From JANWZL01 sp037445185 (GTDB lineage Bacteria; Pseudomonadota; Gammaproteobacteria; Burkholderiales; Thiobacillaceae), in assembly GCA_037445185.1 (NCBI GenBank), contig JBBIKZ010000027.1, positions 1 through 23,846 of the forward strand: DNA of 23,846 bases, read 5' to 3'. This document shows, one piece after another, positions 15,758 through 23,647 of this stretch. The notes beneath the pieces were generated by a model, which saw only the letters and a list, made by a program, of their open reading frames with translations, did no database searches and had not been told where the DNA came from. Both the position numbers and the translations under genes were made by a program. Position 1 is the first letter of the stretch. Each line of letters begins with the position of its first letter.

Positions 15758-16528
15758 ATGGACGCGAAACGACGCGAATTCATGGTCCACGTGGCGCAGG
15801 GCACCGCCGTGGCCGCCACGGGGGCCATGCTCTGGCTCTACATGCTGCGTCAGGAGGCGCGCGCCCATCCCTTCGCGCTGCGGCCGCCGGGCGCCCTGCC
15901 GGAGCAGGATTTCAACGCCGCCTGCATCAAGTGCGGCAAGTGCGTCAACGCCTGTCCCTACGATACCCTGGAGCTGGCCGCCGCAGGCGGCGATCTGCCC
16001 ATCGGCACGCCCTTCTTCATCCCGCGCGACGTCCCCTGCTACCTGTGCCCCGACATCCCCTGCATGACAGCCTGCCCCACCGGGGCGCTGTCGCCGGAGT
16101 TGAAGGACATCAACGATGCGCGCATGGGCCTGGCGGTCATCGATCTGGAGAACTGCCTGTCGTGGCGGGGTCTGCGCTGCGAGATCTGCCACCGCGAGTG
16201 TCCGCTCAAGGGCAAGGCCATCACCCTGGAGACGCATCCGCGGCCCATCTCCAAGCACGCGATGTTCTATCCCATCGTCCACTCGGACGCCTGCACCGGC
16301 TGCGGCATCTGCGAGAAGGCGTGTCCGACGGACGAGGCGGCCATCCGCGTGCTGCCCCACAAGATGGTGCAGGGCAGGATCGGTGAGCATTACCGCCTGG
16401 GCTGGACCTTCGACACCGAGATCACGCAGGACTTCAGGCCCGCCCAGCCCGCGGCGCCGAGCGCGCCGCCTGCCGCCGCGCCCAAGCGGGCGCCCGGTAT
16501 GGACTACCTCAATGAGGGGGGATTGTGA
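15758..16528 (+). CDS. napG: NapG, periplasmic ferredoxin-type subunit
   Basis: A 256-residue iron-sulfur protein that passes electrons from membrane NapH towards NapB/NapA. A twin-arginine-like start (KRREFM) and hydrophobic stretch cover residues 1-32. Four cysteine clusters for [4Fe-4S] centres are visible: CIKCGKCVNACP, CYLCPDIPCMTACP, the CLSWRGLRCEICHRECP type, and CTGCGICEKACP. The C-terminal 30 residues are a proline/alanine-rich tail. GAGG lies about 10 bases before the ATG; a nearby ATG at 15753 is in a different frame. The stop overlaps the napH start by four bases. Confidence 0.95.
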   Translation: MDAKRREFMVHVAQGTAVAATGAMLWLYMLRQEARAHPFALRPPGALPEQDFNAACIKCGKCVNACPYDTLELAAAGGDLPIGTPFFIPRDVPCYLCPDIPCMTACPTGALSPELKDINDARMGLAVIDLENCLSWRGLRCEICHRECPLKGKAITLETHPRPISKHAMFYPIVHSDACTGCGICEKACPTDEAAIRVLPHKMVQGRIGEHYRLGWTFDTEITQDFRPAQPAAPSAPPAAAPKRAPGMDYLNEGGL

Positions 16529-17457
16529 ACGCCGGTGAAGAACTCAGGCAGGAGGCGCTCGCCTCGATCGAGAAGATCCGCCGCCGCACGTTCGCCCAGC
16601 GCCTGTGGTCCTGGCGTTACATCCTCCTGCGCCGCATCTGCCAGTTCGGCATCCTGCTCATGTTCTTCGGCACCGCCCACTGGGGCTGGCAGGTGGCCAA
16701 GGACGTGCCCCTGCTCACCGGCAACCTGTCGGCCGCCAAGTTCATCGGCCTCATCCCGCTGGCCGACCCCTTCGCCGTGCTGCAGATCGTCCTGACCGGG
16801 CATGTGCTGCAGACCGAGGTGCTGCTGGGTGCGGCCATCGTCTTCACGTTCTATCTGCTGGCCGGGGGGCGGGTCTATTGCGCCTGGGTCTGCCCCGTCA
16901 ACCTGGTCACCGACCTGGCCGCCTGGTTGCGTATGCGGCTGGACATCCGGCCCATCTTCCACATCAACCGCAGCGTGCGCTACCTGATGCTGGCCGCCGC
17001 CCTGGTCCTGTCGGCGCTGACGGGGGTGGCGGCGTTCGAGTGGGTGAGCCCGATCGGCATGATGCACCGGGAGATCATCTTCGGCCTGGGGTTGGGCTTC
17101 ATCGCGCTGCTGGCCATCTTCCTGTTCGACCTGCTGATCCTCAAGAACGGCTGGTGTGGCCACCTGTGCCCCCTCGGGGCGTTCTGGTCCGTCGTCGGCA
17201 GGCACACCGCCCAGTTGCGCGTGCGCTTCGATGCCTCGACCTGCACGCACTGCGGCGAATGCGCCCGTGTCTGCCCCGAGCCCCAGGTGCTGAACCTCAA
17301 GCGCATCGAGGCGGCCGGCTTCGTCTATTCCGGCGAGTGCAGCAACTGCGGGCGCTGCAGTCCCCTGTGTCCCGAGGGCAGTCTGGCCTTCGATTGGCGG
17401 CCGCTGATCCGTGCCCACAATGCGCGGTCGGGCAAGGCCGGTTCACGCGTGAATTGA
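16525..17457 (+). CDS. napH: NapH, membrane quinol-oxidising iron-sulfur subunit
   Basis: A 310-residue membrane protein that with NapG forms a quinol dehydrogenase. About four membrane helices are visible (near residues 35-58, 88-112, 150-175, 188-212). Two cytoplasmic-side CxxxCP motifs typical of NapH/NosR/CcoG-type proteins are present, YCAWVCPVN and WCGHLCPLG, and two C-terminal [4Fe-4S] motifs, CTHCGECARVCP and CSNCGRCSPLCP. The start is GTG, overlapping the napG stop as GTGA, with a GAGGGGG site just upstream. In an operon without napC it is the likely entry point for quinol electrons. Confidence 0.95.
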   Translation: MNAGEELRQEALASIEKIRRRTFAQRLWSWRYILLRRICQFGILLMFFGTAHWGWQVAKDVPLLTGNLSAAKFIGLIPLADPFAVLQIVLTGHVLQTEVLLGAAIVFTFYLLAGGRVYCAWVCPVNLVTDLAAWLRMRLDIRPIFHINRSVRYLMLAAALVLSALTGVAAFEWVSPIGMMHREIIFGLGLGFIALLAIFLFDLLILKNGWCGHLCPLGAFWSVVGRHTAQLRVRFDASTCTHCGECARVCPEPQVLNLKRIEAAGFVYSGECSNCGRCSPLCPEGSLAFDWRPLIRAHNARSGKAGSRVN

Positions 17458-17471
17458 CCGAGGAGAACGAG

Positions 17472-17927
17472 ATGAGCAAGCAGATCGTACTGTATGCAGT
17501 GACGTTCATGACCCTGTGCGCCTGCGCGGCTACGAACCAGCCCATACCCGACGATGCCATGGGCTTGTCCAAGACCAGCGTCTTCGTTGACCCCGCGCCG
17601 CCGGTCTTCGACTATCCCACCGATCGACCGGGTGCGGGTCAGGGTTATGAGCGGACCTATCACACCGCGCCGCCGATGATTCCGCATGACGTCAGCGCCT
17701 ACATCCCGATCACGCGCGAGAAGAACCTCTGCATCGGCTGTCACGTCAAACCCGCCATGCTGGGACAGGCGGTGCCCAAAGGGGTGCCCACGCCCGTATC
17801 GGCCAGCCACTACAGCGATGTCAAGGCGGGCACGCTCAATGGCGGTCACCACGTCTGCACCCAGTGTCATGCGCCGCAGGCCAAGGTCGAACCCCTGGTG
17901 CAGAACTGGCTCGGTCGGGACCGCTAG
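17472..17927 (+). CDS. napB: NapB, diheme cytochrome c subunit
   Basis: A 151-residue small subunit delivering electrons to NapA. Two heme-c sites are seen: C87-I-G-C90-H91 and C129-T-Q-C132-H133. Upstream histidines in TYHTAPPMIPHD and in SASHYSD/NGGHHVC can serve as distal ligands, as in the bis-histidine family. Residues 1-18 form a short signal ending in LCAC, which fits a lipobox with Cys18 as the lipidated residue; NapB is normally soluble, so this is unusual. AGGAG stands 6 bases before the ATG and 14 bases separate it from napH. A terminator follows. Confidence 0.95.
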   Translation: MSKQIVLYAVTFMTLCACAATNQPIPDDAMGLSKTSVFVDPAPPVFDYPTDRPGAGQGYERTYHTAPPMIPHDVSAYIPITREKNLCIGCHVKPAMLGQAVPKGVPTPVSASHYSDVKAGTLNGGHHVCTQCHAPQAKVEPLVQNWLGRDR

Positions 17928-17972
17928 CCCCGGCTCCCACACGCCTGTTGCAGAGATTGCATGCGTCCTCCT

Positions 17973-17994
17973 GCCGCCTTCGGGCGGCTTTGTT
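17973..17994 (+). terminator. Rho-independent terminator of the nap operon
   Basis: GCCGCC (17973-17978), loop TTCG, GGCGGC (17983-17988), then TTTGTT. The six-base GC stem with a stable UUCG tetraloop and a T-rich tail lies 45 bases after the napB stop. The minus-strand protease stop codon begins at its last base. Confidence 0.88.
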
Positions 17995-18491
17995 CATGGT
18001 GAGCGGGCGCGGATGTGCATCTCACCCCCCTCCATGCGGATGGCGAAGCGGGACAGGAAGCTCATCCCGAGCAGGACCGTGTCACCCGGCATGTCGGGCA
18101 CGATGACGCCGGTGACGTTGCCGGCGTAGAGTCCGGCCAGCTCGACCGAGGCGAGGCGGGTGGCATAGGCGGTGGTCACGCCGGCGGCGGTGGCGGTGCG
18201 CAGGGCGGGGCCCCGTTCCGCGCCCACGGTGCGGGCGACGGCGAGGGGCATGGCGACATGGGTCGCGCCCGTGTCGACCAGGAAGGTCACGGGCACGCCG
18301 TTCACGCGCCCCGGTGCGACGAAGTGGCCGCCGGCGTTGCGCTTGAGCACCACGTCGTCCGATACGGCGACCTGGGTGAGGTCGGCATTGGGGTTTTCCC
18401 GGCGCTCGACCCAGCCGTCCATGAAGAGCCACACCACGCCGCCCAGCAGCAGCCAGGCGGCGACGATCATGCCCACGCCCCAGTTGCGCAT
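17994..18491 (-). CDS. Membrane-anchored retropepsin-like aspartic protease
   Basis: A 165-residue protein of the clan AA retropepsin-like family (TIGR02281 type). One membrane helix covers about residues 5-24. The single catalytic motif is Asp73-Thr74-Gly75 in FLVDTGATHVAMP, and the family's late GMSFLSRF motif is near residue 145. With one active-site aspartate per chain it should act as a homodimer, with the protease domain probably in the periplasm. The natural substrate is unknown. It lies downstream of the ggt gene on the same strand across about 80 bases that contain only a small hairpin (18536-18549) without a T-tract. Confidence 0.85.
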   Translation of the reverse strand: MRNWGVGMIVAAWLLLGGVVWLFMDGWVERRENPNADLTQVAVSDDVVLKRNAGGHFVAPGRVNGVPVTFLVDTGATHVAMPLAVARTVGAERGPALRTATAAGVTTAYATRLASVELAGLYAGNVTGVIVPDMPGDTVLLGMSFLSRFAIRMEGGEMHIRARSP

Positions 18492-18572
18492 CCTATACGC
18501 TCATCGACAAATGCCGGTGTGACCGGCGCCGCCGTCCTGCGTTCGCAGGCGCTCTGTGTGGCGGGCGGCGGG

Positions 18573-20387
18573 TCATCCCTCGACCTCCACTCCTTGGCTC
18601 AGGGGCAGCCCCAGCGGGCCGGACGGCTCAGGCCCGAGCCCGCAAATGTCGCCGCTTGCGCGCCCTTCGCGGCGGGGATCGGTGGCGCCGATCCAGGCAT
18701 CGCCAGCGCGCACGATGAGGTTGAGCCCGCTCGTCATCTCGGTCAGGACGACCTCGTGCCCGCGCTGGCGCAGGGCCTCGGCCAGGGCGGGCGGGACGCG
18801 GTCGCGCTCCAGTTCCGTCGGTCCGTTGCGGCTGCCGGCGTGCGGCAGGCGAACCACCTCATCCGGGCCGAGGCCGCCGTCGATGAGGGCGACGATGGCG
18901 CGGGCGACATAGTTGATGATGCAGCTGCCGCCGGGCGAGCCCAGCACCGCGTAGAGCTGGCCCGTACGATCGAAGACGAGGGTGGGCGCCATGGCGGAGA
19001 GCGGGCGCTTGCCGGCCTCGACCCGGTTGGCCACGGGCACACCCGCCACCTCGGGGCGGAAGGCGAAATCGGTGAGCTGGTTGTTGAGCAGGCAGCCGTG
19101 CACCATGAGGCGGCTGCCGAAGGCGTCCTCGATGGAACTGGTCAGGGCGACGGCGTTGCCCTCGGCGTCGACCACCGACAGGTGGGTGGTGGCGGCGCGG
19201 TCGGCGCCCGCGCCGTCGGCCCGGGCCGGGGCCGGCACGTCCCCCGGCGCGGCCCGGCCCAGACTCGCCTCGTCGCGGATCAAACGGGCGCGGGCGGCGA
19301 GATAGTCCGGGTCGAGCAGCCGGTCCTGCGGCACGGGGGTGAAATCGGGGTCGGCGAGATGGCGGGCGCGGTCGGCGTAGGCCAGCCGCCCCGCCTCGGC
19401 AAAGCGGTGCACCGCCAGGGTGTCCTGCGGGTCGCGCGGCTCGAATTGCTGCAACAGGGCCAGGATCTGCAGCAGCGTCACCCCGCCCCCGGGCGGGGGC
19501 ATGCTGCACACCCGGAAGCCCCGGAAGGGGGCGCAGACCGCCTCGCGCAGCCGGGGTCGGTAGGCCGCCAGGTCCTCCATACCGAGGTCGCCCGGGCGGC
19601 CGGGGGCTTGGCGCACCGCAGCGACGATGTCCCGGGCCAGGGCGCCGGTGTAGAACGCCGCAGCCCCGTCGGCGGCGATGCGGCGCAGGGCGCCGGCCAG
19701 CTCGGGATTGCGCAGCCGCGCCCCCACCGGAAGGGGCTGCCCGGCCGTGTCGTAGAAGAGCCTGCGCGCCGGCGGGCTGTGCGGCAGTGCCTGATCGCGG
19801 GCGATGAGCCGGTGCAGCCGCGGCGAGACGTCAAACCCCGTCTCGGCGAGGCGTATGGCGGGGGCGAAGAGCTCTGCCCAGGGCAGCCGGCCGTGTGCCG
19901 CATGGGCCTGCGCCAGCATGGCGAGCAGCCCCGGCACGCCGACGGACAGGCCGCCGGTCACCGCCTCCGGGAAGGGCAGGGGCTCGCCATCCGGGCGCAG
20001 GAAGCGGCCCGGCCTGGCCGCCGCCGGCGCCGTCTCGCGTCCGTCATAGGCCAGGACCCGGCCGCTGTCGCGCTCGTAATGGAGCAGGAAGCCCCCGCCG
20101 CCGATGCCCGAGGACTGCGGCTCGACGACGTTGAGAACGAGCTGGGCGGCGATGGCGGCATCCACCGCCGAGCCGCCGCGGCAGAGCATCTCCACCGCCG
20201 CCTGGGTGGCATGCGGGTTGGCCGTGACCGCCATGGCGTGTCTGCCGACGGCGACGGGGCGGGGCGCGTAGCCGGTATCCGCCTCGGGTTGGGCCGGCCC
20301 GTTGGCGCGCGCACCGCCAAGCCAGAGGGCCAGGAGCAGCAGGCTCAATGAGGCGGTCAGGGTGCGCGACAGCCGTTCGATCGACAT
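18573..20387 (-). CDS. ggt: Gamma-glutamyltransferase
   Basis: A 604-residue periplasmic enzyme cleaving or transferring the gamma-glutamyl group of glutathione. A Sec signal covers about residues 1-28 (LLLLALWLGGARA). The nucleophile expected after autocleavage is Thr400 in ATTHLSVVD, giving a large subunit of about 370 mature residues and a small subunit of about 205. Other family marks are GGGGFLLHYE, PPPGGG, KRPLSAMAPTLV, LGSPGGS and the C-terminal GATDPRREGRASG. The reading frame stays open further upstream into the permease gene, so the start was placed at the ATG before the signal peptide, only 20 bases after the permease stop. There is no clear ribosome-binding site, suggesting coupling to the permease. 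Confidence 0.93.
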   Translation of the reverse strand: MSIERLSRTLTASLSLLLLALWLGGARANGPAQPEADTGYAPRPVAVGRHAMAVTANPHATQAAVEMLCRGGSAVDAAIAAQLVLNVVEPQSSGIGGGGFLLHYERDSGRVLAYDGRETAPAAARPGRFLRPDGEPLPFPEAVTGGLSVGVPGLLAMLAQAHAAHGRLPWAELFAPAIRLAETGFDVSPRLHRLIARDQALPHSPPARRLFYDTAGQPLPVGARLRNPELAGALRRIAADGAAAFYTGALARDIVAAVRQAPGRPGDLGMEDLAAYRPRLREAVCAPFRGFRVCSMPPPGGGVTLLQILALLQQFEPRDPQDTLAVHRFAEAGRLAYADRARHLADPDFTPVPQDRLLDPDYLAARARLIRDEASLGRAAPGDVPAPARADGAGADRAATTHLSVVDAEGNAVALTSSIEDAFGSRLMVHGCLLNNQLTDFAFRPEVAGVPVANRVEAGKRPLSAMAPTLVFDRTGQLYAVLGSPGGSCIINYVARAIVALIDGGLGPDEVVRLPHAGSRNGPTELERDRVPPALAEALRQRGHEVVLTEMTSGLNLIVRAGDAWIGATDPRREGRASGDICGLGPEPSGPLGLPLSQGVEVEG

Positions 20388-20407
20388 GTGGGCACGGGAT
20401 GACGCGC

Positions 20408-22354
20408 TCAATAGAGCAGATTGAGCATCAGCAGCATCACCGCGAGGAACAACACGGTCATGATGCCGCCGGCACGCAGGAAGTCCGCCACCCGATAGTC
20501 GCCCGGCCCCATGATGAGGGCGTTGACCTGGTGGGTGGGGAGCAGGAAGGCATTCGAGGTCGCCAGAGCGACCGTGAGGGCGAAAACGGCCGGATCGGCC
20601 CCGGCGGCCAGGGCGATGTTCACGGCCAGCGGGACCAACAACACCGTCGCCCCAACGTTTGACATGACCAGGGTGAAGCAGGTGGCCAGCACGGCGAGGG
20701 CGAGCTGCAGGCCCCAGGCAGGCACCTCGCCGAGGAGGGAGAGGATGAGTTGCGCGATCCACGCCGCCGTGCCGCTCGACTTCACGGCCTGTCCCAGGGG
20801 GATGAGGCTTGCGAGCAGGAAGACGGACTTCCAGCTCACCGCCCGGTAGGCCTCCTCCATGCGCAGCACCCCGGTGAGGACCATGCCGATGGCGCCGGTC
20901 ATGAGCGCCAGCGACAGACGCACGTCGGTGAAGAGCAGCATGTACAGGGTGATGCCGAACGAGATCAGGGCCGGTGTCACCTTGTGCGGGCGCAGCTCCT
21001 CGTGCGGATAGTCGCTGGTGATGACGGCGAAGTTGCGGTCGCGCTCTAGGCGGGCCAGCGCTTGCCAGGTGGTGTGCACCACCAGGGCGTCGCCGGCCTG
21101 CAGGGGCAGGTCGCGGATGCCCTCGCCCTCGCGCAGGGTCTTGCCGCCCCGGTGCAGGGCGATCAGGGACAAGCCGTAGCGCTTGCGCAACCACACATCG
21201 CGCGCACTCCGGCCGATCAACGCCGAACCGGGCCGGACGACGACCTCGGCGATGCCCGCCCGCGACGGCGACAGGGCGTCGGCCAGGGCATCGAGCGCCG
21301 GACGCAGCGCGAGGCCGCCGGCCTGCACCAGCTCGCGCACACGCTCCGGTGCGGCCAGCACCCCCAGCACGCTGCCGGCGGCGATGCCGATGTCCCGCGC
21401 CAGGGTGCCGGGACCGATGTGGGGTTCCCCCGTGCCGGTGTGCACGGCGATGACGCGCACGCGATGACTGCGCTCCACTTCGTCCAGCGTCTTGCCCACC
21501 AGGGGGCTTCCGGCCGGCACCGCGACCTCCACCAGGTCGTAGTCGAGCCCGTAGAGCTCCTGGAAATAGCGCAGGGTGCCGGTGGCGCGGGTGATCTCCT
21601 CGCGACGCTCACCCGGCAGAATGTGCCGGCCGGCGAGGACGAAATAGGCGATGCCGGCGGCCAGGAGGGCCAGCCCGATGGGGGTGACCGAAAACAGCGA
21701 CCAGGTGGCCATCTGGCTATCCGGCGGCAGGGTCTTGTTGGCGGCGAGGATCAAGTCGTTGAGCAGGATCAGGGGGCTGGAACCCACGAGGGTGATGGTA
21801 CCGCCGAGGATGGCGGCAAAGCCCATGGGCATGAGCAGGCGCGACAGGGGGATGCCGGTGCGCGCGGCGATGCGGCCGACCACGGGCAGGAACAGGGCGG
21901 CCGCCCCGACGTTCTGCATGAAGCTGGAGATCACGCCCACCGTGCCGGAGACGGCAGGGAGGATGCGGGCCTCGGTCTGCCCGGCGAGCTTCAGGATGAC
22001 GCCGGCCAGCCTGTGCATCAGACCGGTCTTGTCCAGTCCGGCGCCGATGATCATGACGCCGATGATGGAGATCACCGCGTTGCCGGCGAAGCCCTGGAAC
22101 AGCTCGCCCGGCGGCAGCAGCGGCCGTGGCAGGCCCAGCGCCGCCCAGAAACTGCTCAGCAGACCCAGCAGCACCAGCACGGTCACCGCCGCCACGTCCA
22201 CCGGCACGACCTCGAAGGCGAACAGGAAGACGGTCAGCAGGAGCACGCCCATGACCACGGCGATTTCCACGCCGGGCGTGATGGTAGTGAGCCACAGACC
22301 GAGGGCGAGGAAGACGGCGGCGGCGAAGAGGGTCTTGATGGACAGTGGGCGCAT
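20408..22354 (-). CDS. SLC13/DASS-type permease with two TrkA-C domains
   Basis: A 648-residue membrane transporter of the SLC13/ArsB-like superfamily. The N-terminal half (about residues 1-230) and C-terminal half (about 455-648) carry the membrane helices. The cytoplasmic middle has two TrkA-C/RCK-C domains at about 250-325 (AGSPLVGKTLDEVERS) and 335-430 (GSALIGRSARDVWLRKRYG). Family signatures are SSFMQNVGAAALFLPV with ILGGTITLVGSSP, and late VMSNVGATVLLVPLAVN with TSNAFLLPTHQVNALIMGPG. Such proteins move dicarboxylates, sulfate or similar anions; the substrate cannot be fixed here. With ggt 20 bases downstream, uptake of a sulfur compound or glutamate-related product is a possible link but is inference. 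Confidence 0.9.
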   Translation of the reverse strand: MRPLSIKTLFAAAVFLALGLWLTTITPGVEIAVVMGVLLLTVFLFAFEVVPVDVAAVTVLVLLGLLSSFWAALGLPRPLLPPGELFQGFAGNAVISIIGVMIIGAGLDKTGLMHRLAGVILKLAGQTEARILPAVSGTVGVISSFMQNVGAAALFLPVVGRIAARTGIPLSRLLMPMGFAAILGGTITLVGSSPLILLNDLILAANKTLPPDSQMATWSLFSVTPIGLALLAAGIAYFVLAGRHILPGERREEITRATGTLRYFQELYGLDYDLVEVAVPAGSPLVGKTLDEVERSHRVRVIAVHTGTGEPHIGPGTLARDIGIAAGSVLGVLAAPERVRELVQAGGLALRPALDALADALSPSRAGIAEVVVRPGSALIGRSARDVWLRKRYGLSLIALHRGGKTLREGEGIRDLPLQAGDALVVHTTWQALARLERDRNFAVITSDYPHEELRPHKVTPALISFGITLYMLLFTDVRLSLALMTGAIGMVLTGVLRMEEAYRAVSWKSVFLLASLIPLGQAVKSSGTAAWIAQLILSLLGEVPAWGLQLALAVLATCFTLVMSNVGATVLLVPLAVNIALAAGADPAVFALTVALATSNAFLLPTHQVNALIMGPGDYRVADFLRAGGIMTVLFLAVMLLMLNLLY

Positions 22355-22488
22355 GGTCGGGTGCGGGGTTTTACGAATCAGCGCATCATAGCCGCAGGCC
22401 CGGCCCCCCGGGCACGCACAGTTGGCTCAGACCCCTCCGGGCACCTGCCGATGAAACCCGGTATCTTGCTGATGACACCAACCTGTCG

Positions 22489-22510
22489 ACTGGGTAATTT
22501 TTCTCCCAGT
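22489..22510. promoter_or_regulatory. Dyad with AT-rich centre upstream of the response-regulator remnant
   Basis: ACTGGG at 22489-22494 and CCCAGT at 22505-22510 flank a T-rich 10-base centre, unusual in this GC-rich DNA. It lies about 110 bases before the decayed regulator, so it could be its old operator or a small hairpin. The rest of the 22355-22620 gap shows no gene. Confidence 0.35.
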
Positions 22511-22620
22511 ACCTCAGCGCGATGCACCTGCCGGGGCGAAACACATCTGCGCTGGCCAGGGCCCGCATGGCGCGAGGGTCTGTTAAGGGGTCGCCCCACA
22601 ATTCCTGTTATTCGAGGGGG

Positions 22621-23243
22621 AGTTGCCGCGTATGGATATGCGACCGCCAGCCCGTGCTGCGCAACGGCATGCCCCTCGCCGACGCCCTGGCATTCTGCGA
22701 ATTCAGCGAGGCCGGCTGTGCCTTTGCTGGCCTGGTCAAGCTCGAGCGCTCCCCCTGGGATGTTGGCCATCGACCAACACGCCTCGCCCGACACCGACTG
22801 GGTTGACTTGATCCGCCGCAACGAGCTCAAGGCACCCAAGCTGGCCGTACTGGTGTTCTGTCGCTGGAGGAGGAGTACGGCAGCCGTTGCCTGTAGCTGG
22901 GCCTCCTGGGTAACTCAGCAAGTCGGCAAGTCCGGAATTGCCGGGCGAGGTGGTGAAGCATCTGCTCGCCCAAGGTGTCAACCTGAGCCCCAAGGTGAGC
23001 CAGCCTCTGGCCTTGGAGGTGTCGGGCCAGGCCAAGATCGAGCCCCACAAATCCCTGTCCAAACGGGACCGTGAAATCTTGCGCCTGCCCTCAGCGGGCG
23101 TCAGGGTGACCGACATCGCCGTAATGTTCAGGACCAGCGTGAAGACCTTGAGCACCTATGGCAAGCGCATCCTAGTCAAGATGGGCTTGAATACCAACGC
23201 CGTCCTGACCCCCTACGCCGTCTCCATCGGCTTGCTGGACTGA
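22621..23243 (+). pseudogene. Broken NarL/LuxR-type response regulator
   Basis: The order of a full response regulator can be followed, but only by changing frame. From about 22627 one frame reads ICDRQPVLRNGMPLADALAF then EFSEAGCAFA and PWDV. From about 22759 the next reads LAIDQHASPDTDWVDLIRRN and KLAVLVF. From 22861 a third gives LSLEEEYGSRCL, then TAG (22894-22896). From about 22902 another gives GPPG-TAA-LSKSASPELPGEVVK and continues to the stop at 23243. The C-terminus is a recognisable LuxR/GerE helix-turn-helix (LSKRDREILRLPSAG, TDIAVMF, SVKTLSTYGKRILVKMGL) with several family residues changed. At least three frame changes and two internal stops argue for decay rather than one sequencing error. 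The original start is not identifiable. Confidence 0.75.
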
Positions 23244-23268
23244 AGTCTGGGCGGCGGCCGAAATGCAT

Positions 23269-23318
23269 CCGGCCCTCCGGGGGGGGCCGGTATCAACGCT
23301 CCCGGTTCCGACCGGGAG
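23269..23318. repeat. Two adjacent GC hairpins after the regulator remnant
   Basis: The first pairs CCGGCCC (23269-23275) with GGGCCGG (23284-23290) across an 8-base loop containing much of a run of eight G. The second pairs CTCCCGGT (23299-23306) with ACCGGGAG (23311-23318) around loop TCCG. Neither has a T-tract on either strand. They sit between two converging coding remnants and may have acted as a bidirectional transcription barrier. Confidence 0.55.
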
Positions 23319-23335
23319 TCGGGCCGAGCCTGTGA

Positions 23336-23590
23336 TCAGCGCCGGCGGCTGCCGCGGCTGGAGATTCCGGTACGGCCGGACATGCTGCGGCTGCTGGGCA
23401 ACATCTCCGCCTCCTCGTCGTCCAGATAGCGGTTCACGGTCGTGGCGCCGGCGCCCTTGCTGACGAAATCGCGCCATTCCTGCGACGTCATGTCGGCGCT
23501 ATCCTCGATGCGGGTGTTGTGTATGTCATTGGGCATCTTGGCCTTGCCGGCACCCCAGGTGCTGTTGTGGTCGGCCAGGGCAGAGCCGGC
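23336..23590 (-). pseudogene. 3' remnant of an unrecognised gene cut by an IS-like end
   Basis: On the minus strand an open frame of about 85 residues runs from the inferred IS border to TGA at 23336-23338. It includes ALADHNSTWGAGKAKMPNDI, then HNTRIEDSADMTSQEWRDFV, and a C-terminal serine/arginine tail (SSRSMSGRTGISSRGSRRR). An internal ATG at 23536 would give 66 residues, but protein-like sequence continues upstream of it without a start, so this looks like the C-terminal piece of a longer protein. No domain was recognised. The 5' part would be expected beyond the window, on the far side of the IS. Confidence 0.5.
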
Positions 23591-23647
23591 GAGTCAAGTC
23601 CAAAATCTGCCGTAAATTTCTCCGAGCCGGTGAATGACGATTGGGTT

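Noticed and set aside
18536..18549. CCTGC/GCAGG hairpin as terminator of ggt
   Set aside because: Only five pairs and no T-tract on either strand.
18015..20351. 778-residue plus-strand frame opposite the protease and ggt
   Set aside because: Composition is glycine/histidine/glutamine-rich shadow sequence; the minus-strand genes carry clear catalytic motifs.
20388..21194. N-terminal extension of the ggt frame into the permease gene
   Set aside because: The extension is arginine/alanine-rich shadow of the permease; a proper signal peptide starts at the internal ATG at 20387.
21062..23074. 670-residue plus-strand frame opposite the permease
   Set aside because: Most is antisense shadow; only its last part (about 22759-22859) matches a piece of the broken response regulator.
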